NCBI GenBank assembly: GCA_951217055.1
Contig: OX578278.1
Location: forward strand, 31,385,105-31,449,104
Direction of reading: 5' to 3'
From: Gerris lacustris
Taxonomy: Eukaryota; Arthropoda; Insecta; Hemiptera; Gerridae
Length of the DNA: 64,000 nt
Shown: positions 58,223 through 64,000 of the stretch, piece by piece
How positions within the stretch are numbered: the first letter of the stretch is position 1
Layout of the letters: each line of letters opens with the position of its first letter
Made by a program: the position numbers and the translations under genes
Notes under the pieces: model-generated
What the model was told of the DNA's origin: nothing
Seen by the model: the letters and a program-made list of their open reading frames with translations, nothing else
Databases searched by the model: none

Positions 58223-58671
58223 AGTATATTGTCAAACCATAAATTAAATATATAACAAGTAAGGCGCGATTCACATAAGTACGTGAGGCGATAATCACCG
58301 GTTTCTGTACGATTAAGTTAAAATTATTAAGTGTAAAATTTGAATAGTTGCATATTCCTTTTCTACACTTCAAGACCTTTAAATTGATGTAATACATGTC
58401 ATGGTGACTAAAAACTTATTTTTAGTCGCACACCATATTGGATGCCATTTTGAAAATATTAAGTGTGAAAACTCAAAAATGTGTCACAAATGCCGAGATG
58501 CACCTGTGTGCTGAATTTCATGTTTCTAGCTATAGTAGTTTATGAATTGGAACATGCCAACGGACAGACAGACAGAGCCGTTATATAAGGTTTCCTTTCG
58601 TACTTTGTCCAGAAACCCAAAACTGTCTGCCTGTATGTTTATATATTTAATTTATGGTTTGACAATATACT
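58223..58671. mobile_element. TIR element, 449 bp
   Basis: AGTATATTGTCAAACCATAA and ATTAAATATATAAC at the left mirror TTATATATTTAATTTATGG and TTTGACAATATACT at the right: about 35 bp, nearly perfect. The interior holds GACAGACAGACAGAGCCG. No coding frame. Confidence 0.85.
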
Positions 58672-58830
58672 TCTTGATTGAACTAGTAAAGTGTTTACTT
58701 GTCAGAGAAATATAATATTTAGTGAGAATAAATGCAACATATTATAAAAATAGAAAAAAATGTAGATATAAGAAAATGCTTATTATTTTACAAAATATCA
58801 ATGAATCCATAAGACTTGGAAGAGATAGTG

Positions 58831-58843
58831 GGGGGGGGGGGGA
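58831..58843. repeat. G run (12-13 bases)
   Basis: A homopolymer G tract in AT-rich sequence. Similar G/C runs occur at 5204, 8523, 11578, 21098, 22029, 23880 and 61570. Confidence 0.8.
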
Positions 58844-60213
58844 GATGTTATATCTAAATATATATAAATAAAATAAATTGTTTACATTATTTAAAATGAC
58901 AACACTTTAGAAAAATTAAGGATTCAATAATCAAAAGGATTTAATCACCTGGCAAAGAACTAGCCACTAGCAAATAAAATATTTAATTAAAAAATAAAAG
59001 AAGATTATATGTATTTATAGAAGTAGATGAAGATTAAGTTAGTATTTCCATTTAATCTGAGATTCTAAAGGGGTAATTAAATATCTTATTAAATTAAAGT
59101 AAACAAATTGATCTGTGTAAATCTAGATTTGTTTTTCTTTTTTGAATATGATGTCAACACTGTTAGAAAAAAGATATGAGCTTGAGCTTGGAACATGTGT
59201 TTCTTATAAGAACATTGAGATGTTATGATTTAGTATCGTCCAATGTTGCTCACTCCATTATGATTTAAATGTAAATATTTAAACACAATATTATCTTAAT
59301 TATTAAGTTAGCAACAATGTTAAAAAAAAATGTTATAGATAAAACTGTACCATCCAGATTCATATTTTAAGAAAAAGAAAATAATTAAGTTAAATTCTTG
59401 TTTACAAATGTGTGTTTTATAGTGAGCATATGGAGTTGTTAAATTTTTTTATTTTGCAGTTACCATTAACATTTAAAATGTCATAAACAAATATATTATT
59501 AATTTACTATTCTACTGACATAGATATTTTGAAAGGATTATAGAAACTATGGAAATACAAATTATTACTTCAAACATTGACAACACTGTAGGATAAAGAA
59601 AGAAAGTTTTTTTCCCGGAGAGAGTAACTATTTGGTATCCCACGTCGCTCATTTCCTTTTGATTTAAACTAAATATTGCAATATTATTGAACTGTTAATT
59701 AGATAATTAAACAGTATTGAAAATAATTTAGCAATTCTAAAGAGATGGTAAGATTAACCACAAGACATAATATATTACAATTATTGCTTACTACAAATGC
59801 AAATTACTGTGGGAATCATAGGAAATATAAAGACAATGGTTTTATTCAATTAAGTATAGACCAGAAAGCCAATGGAATAGCTATATTTAATACATATATC
59901 TAATTAGCAATGTTTCATTAACTCGTCTTTCAGAAAAAATGAGAGAATTAAGAGAAATACACCAAGAGACAGAAATAAAAAAACACCTTTATTTTCAGTA
60001 AATATCAAGATAATAAATTTTATTTTTTTATTATTTATGATATGTACAGTAAGAGATTAGGCAAGATGTTATGAGTGCTCAAAGAAATTTGTAGTATCCC
60101 ATTTGTTGGATTTGTAGATTTTTATTTTATTTTACTTTATACTAAGGTTTCACCATCAAAATTTCTTTCAGAGAGAGGGAACAGTTTGCGAAACCACATA
60201 GATAAACAAAAAA

Positions 60214-60263
60214 TAAAAAAATCTGTCAAGTACATAATCTGTAATTATGTACTTGATTTTTTA
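60214..60263. other. Short perfect hairpin CAAGTACATAAT / ATTATGTACTTG
   Basis: A 12-bp perfect stem with a five-base loop, extended by AAAAAATC and GATTTTTT after a small bulge. It could form in RNA or DNA. Too little context to call a microRNA. Confidence 0.6.
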
Positions 60264-61439
60264 CCTACACGTAGGCGTATAATCACCACTAAGTATTTTA
60301 AACTGCAGCAAAGATTATAGACTAGCAGGTTAAATGAAGATTGTTTAGTAAATAATTAGGTATATAATCATTTGGTGTCCTTCCTTCTAAAGTTAATCCC
60401 TTAATGAGAAATATTGTCTCCTATTTCTGAACGTGAAAATCTATTAAGCCAGCCAAACAAAAACAAAAATATAGATATAAATACTTTTAAAACCCCTAAT
60501 AATGTTAATGTAGTAATGTTAATTAGGTATTAATTTACAGTTCAACTAATAAAAAAAGGCGCAAAGAAATATTCCATGATGAACAATGATAATTAATTGC
60601 AAATGATAATAAGAAATTGTGACTATAGTATTTTTATAAAGAAAATTATTTTGATGACAGTGTGGGAAATTTAAAAAAAAAAAATTGGGGCAAGCCAAAG
60701 GTAGGACCAACTAGGCAAACAAAAATGCAGCCTAGTGGCTTATTTTTTTCCTTACATAAGTTGGCCACTCTGAGTGTCGTGCAGAATAATTCTCTTTGTA
60801 AAAATACTGTAGAAAAGAAAGATACAATTGAATGACATTTTTAAGATAAATTATAAAGATAATGCTTTCTTTTTTTATTCAGGAAAGAAATATTTACAAA
60901 GAATTGAATGAATTTTTGTGAATGCAATGTTTATACTTGGAAGGAGAAATGTTATGAATAACATTGTCATGTATAAAAAAATGAATTATAACAATGGACA
61001 AAAGAAACATAATGAAATATATACAAAAGAAAATTAGACGTATGTGTAATATTTTATTTGATGAAAGACACATTTTGACACAATTAAAAAAAAAATGTCA
61101 GAGCAACTTAATTAAATTGAAATAAAAAAGTTAATTAACAAATTTGGCTCTGATACTCTCTCTGAAGTAGTTCTCTGAACCTACTAAAATGTTAAAAATG
61201 CTTTGTGGCAATAAAGTAGTACTAATAAGTAGTGGAGAAATTTTTTATTTTAAAATTGTTGACTTTACAAGCCAACATTTTCTTCCTTTAATAATAAAGA
61301 TTCAATTTGATAGTTGAAGCGAGCAGAGAGAGGGTTCGTAAATTTAGCAAAATATGCACCCTTTCTGTATGTCTGTCAGTCTGGTTGTCTGTCAGGAACG
61401 TTTAAAGAACAACGGAAACAGGAATGTAAAATTTAAACT

Positions 61440-61702
61440 TGATACAAGCAGTTTTTGTGTAGTGAAGTGATAAATTTATAATAATAGTTTAAAAGGAACT
61501 GCAGGCGATCAAGATTCTTATAGGGTTAAGGGGTATAGGTTAACGTAGGAAGGTGAGCTTGGTAACAAGCCCCCCCCCCCCCCCCCCCCCCCCACTTCAC
61601 TAATCTCTTCCATTTATCTTCAACTAAGACATTCATCATGATTAACTAATTTACTTAATATTCAATCTTTATTGCAATATGCTCGCTGCGCTGATAGAGG
61701 CA
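61440..61702 (+). repeat. Dispersed repeat, partner of 100-335, with C run
   Basis: It contains TTTTTGTGTAGTGAAGTGAT, then about 24 C (61569-61592), then CTTAATATTCAATCTTTATT and GCTCGCTGCG. The C run is likely variable and hard to sequence. Confidence 0.55.
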
Positions 61703-62150
61703 CTAACAAAACAGAATTGTACTGAATGGAACAAAATGTAATTGTAAGGTTTTGAAATGAAAGAAACCACAAAATTTTGACGTGAATAAATAAGCAACTG
61801 ATGAGCTAAATACACATCAAGAGCTACTTTCTTGGGAATAATCCCTCCCATGACTTTAAAAATACCATGGTCCAAACAATTTCACGGGGAAATATACTTC
61901 AGCTATCCAACGGTTTTGAACCCCTCCGGCTAGTTATATTATAAACATAAAAGTGGAACCAACTATCTCTGATTATTTTTCTTTATTTGCCAAAATGGTA
62001 TTTTTTTTTTCAAACAAACTACACAAAAGTTACTTATGACAACATAAGCTCTATTAAATAATGACCACGATAATTTTTTTTTTTTTTGTTTAGTTGCCAA
62101 CTAATAAATTAGCTATCATCTTTTCCAATATTAACTATTTAAATAATGTA

Positions 62151-62469
62151 CAGTGGAACCTTGATCAACTGTTGGTCACGGGACTGGAGCCTTGATGAAT
62201 AGTCAAAAAGATGAAATAGGGCTGGGGGGAAAGGGGTACATTTTAGGGCAAGGAGAGCAAAAACTTTGTCACACCACGGGTTAAAAATATCTTGGCTTAT
62301 CCAGACACTTTTTTAACGTAATAATGGACAGGTAGTGCCTTCAAGTTTACTTTCCAAGTGAGTAGGTGGAACACACGGAGTCAAAGAAAGGGATGTACTC
62401 GGCAGGTGTGGACTGAAGGTTAAGCGAGAAAGACAGTGAATCAGGAGACGGATAATCAAGGTTCTATTG
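62151..62469. mobile_element. Tigger/pogo-like MITE, 319 bp, TA target
   Basis: The ends CAGTGGAACCTTGATCAACT and GATAATCAAGGTTCTATTG are inverted repeats with TA on both sides (62149-62150 and 62470-62471). The AACCTTGAT..ATCAAGGTT ends are typical of Tigger-type elements. Interior non-coding. Confidence 0.8.
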
Positions 62470-63564
62470 TACAATATAATTCAATTCTTAGATTAAATTT
62501 TATTTATCATGTTCTTAAGAAAAAAAAAGAGGGAATGATGAGTTCACAGTTGATTTAAAGATTGAAAAAAGAACAAAATAATGAATGTAATTTTTTTTAA
62601 AAATTGAATAATATAAAATATAAATAATTTATCTTTTTTCAAAACAAAAATAAGGTGACTTCAAAAATAAGGTGAATGTTAAAAACCAATTGCATATAAA
62701 TATATATTTTTTAATTTCAATATTTATTTTTTAATTCTAATTTTCACTTATTGCATTAGTAAATCAAATGATTAATTCCAAATAATATTTATAAAAGACT
62801 AACACACTTCAACATGAAGTGGGTACTAATTTGATTGAGATAAAAATGATACCTCTCAAATAAAACAAAATCATATAGTTAATAATATGTCCATTAACAG
62901 AGCTTTTATCTTTTTTATTAAAACAATTTGTCAATTTGTCCAGGTTATTCCATGTCATAAGATTTGTTTCTATGATATATACATAAAGATAAGAACATAA
63001 AGTGAAAGGGGGTAATGAGTAATGAATGGTTTTAAAAAGGCTTGAGTGGGATGGAAACTCCAAATATTGAGTGTTAAGTAGTGTGATATTGTAAAGTTAA
63101 TAAGATATATTTACATATCCCTTTATTTATTAACTTTTATATTAATGTGTGAATATTTAAAAATATTTAAAAAAACACTATCCATATAATTATATAATCA
63201 CTACAAAAATGGTAATGGCTGATATAGATTGGTTGGCGAATTCATCATCAAACATAAATGTGGGGAATTTCATACTAATTAATATTATGTGTTTAAATTT
63301 GTAATTAATTTATATTTTAATAACTGATTGATTAGGTCTTTATCCAGCTCATAGAGCCGAGACATAGGACTTAAAATAAGAGATCTCCCACAGATCTCCG
63401 GTTTTAATTTTTTGAATTAATTCTACGAGCTTATAATATTATAACTTTGTGAAGGATGAAAGATACTTGGTAATTGGAGATAAGCTAAGTAATCCTCATT
63501 AGCAATTATCCCACGCTGGCATGAAATAAAAAATTCCATACAAACAATTTGCAGTCCACTATGG

Positions 63565-63685
63565 CAGTGTTCTTAACCTTTTGGTAACCACGGCCCCCTT
63601 ATAATCTCTAATTATAATATATATAGTACCTAAATACCTTTCGAGGCCCCCTGGGGGGCCGCGGCCCCCCGGTTAAGAACCACTG
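63565..63685. mobile_element. hAT-type MITE, 121 bp, exact 8-bp TSD
   Basis: The ends CAGTGTTCTTAACCTTTTGG and CCGGTTAAGAACCACTG are inverted. The flanks CACTATGG at 63557-63564 and 63686-63693 are identical. The centre is palindromic (GGCCCCCTGGGGGGCC). Non-autonomous. Confidence 0.92.
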
Positions 63686-64000
63686 CACTATGGCATGCAA
63701 GTCTAATTTTGAATATTAAAGTAGACTGTCCTAGGAGGACAAACTATGATAAAAACGGAGTAAGGTTAACCAATGATTACTCAACTTCCTCTATCCATTT
63801 CTGTATCTAAGAGGTAAGCTGTAATTTGTAGAATTTCAACGAATATTGACATTTTGTCAGCACTGCTTTTATTGTCTTTTCCTCCAAAACATGATGTGGA
63901 TTTCATTGGAAAATCAAGTTTTTTAAGTTATTATTGTATATGAGGTAAAGATTGAAAAACATTGGAATGAACCTTAATGGTGTAATGTCAATTTATAGAA

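Larger units (their letters stand above)
53254..64000 (-). other. Probable large upstream intron of Ena
   Basis: No EVH1-like exon or other recognisable gene was found on either strand. The stretch is AT-rich, with Tigger-like, hAT and long-inverted-repeat elements listed separately. Because Ena lacks its N-terminal EVH1 domain within the window, this is best read as intron sequence. I could have missed a short exon. Confidence 0.55.

Noticed and set aside
59150..59760. Two loosely similar segments (GACAACACTGT .. GATTTAAA)
   Set aside because: Matches are short and AT-rich; could be chance.
60075..60320. 81-codon frame on +
   Set aside because: It contains the perfect hairpin and low-complexity sequence; no splice or family support.
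61669..61875. 68-codon frame on - (MDHGIFKVMGGIIPKKVALD...)
   Set aside because: No recognised family and it overlaps a dispersed repeat; not supported as a gene.

Overview
This is a 64 kb piece of an AT-rich, intron-rich animal nuclear genome, most likely from an arthropod. The evidence is short coding exons with GT..AG introns, tRNA-like short repeats, microsatellites and many terminal-inverted-repeat (TIR) elements. The predicted Enabled protein carries a HHRTSSAPPAP stretch that I recall from insect Ena. I cannot name the species. There is nothing bacterial here: no operons and no CRISPR array.

Two protein-coding genes can be supported, and they face each other tail to tail. The first, on the + strand (first exon about 6391-6450, then 9006-28141, poly(A) signals at 28409 and 28497), is a complete villin/quail-type actin-bundling protein. 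It has 15 well-supported coding exons plus one probable 5' exon, 807 or 815 residues, six gelsolin repeats and a C-terminal villin headpiece. The second, on the - strand (53253 down to 42814), is the 3' part of an Enabled/VASP gene. It contains a Gln-rich linker, the profilin-binding poly-proline core, the G-actin and F-actin binding segments and the tetramerisation coiled coil. The EVH1 exons were not found and probably lie beyond position 64000.

Layout: 1-6380 is non-coding sequence with dispersed repeats and a nearly perfect 0.6 kb hairpin (4537-5133). 6380-28500 is the villin gene, whose introns hold hAT, LINE and other repeat remnants. 28500-42800 is a 14 kb AT-rich stretch with no gene, containing MITE-like elements, a CpG-rich nested hairpin (about 38754-39111), a 57-bp minisatellite and possibly a long Ena 3' UTR. 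42800-53300 is the Ena gene. 53300-64000 is probably a large Ena intron, rich in Tigger-like, hAT and long-inverted-repeat elements.

Both genes act on actin filaments: villin/quail bundles and caps them, and Ena/VASP elongates barbed ends with profilin-actin. The points most worth checking are the loss of calcium-site residues in four of the six gelsolin repeats, the in-frame Gln-rich cassette exon of Ena, the two long hairpins as possible small-RNA sources, and the set of MITEs with clear target-site duplications. Coordinates of repeats come from reading by eye and may be off by a few bases.
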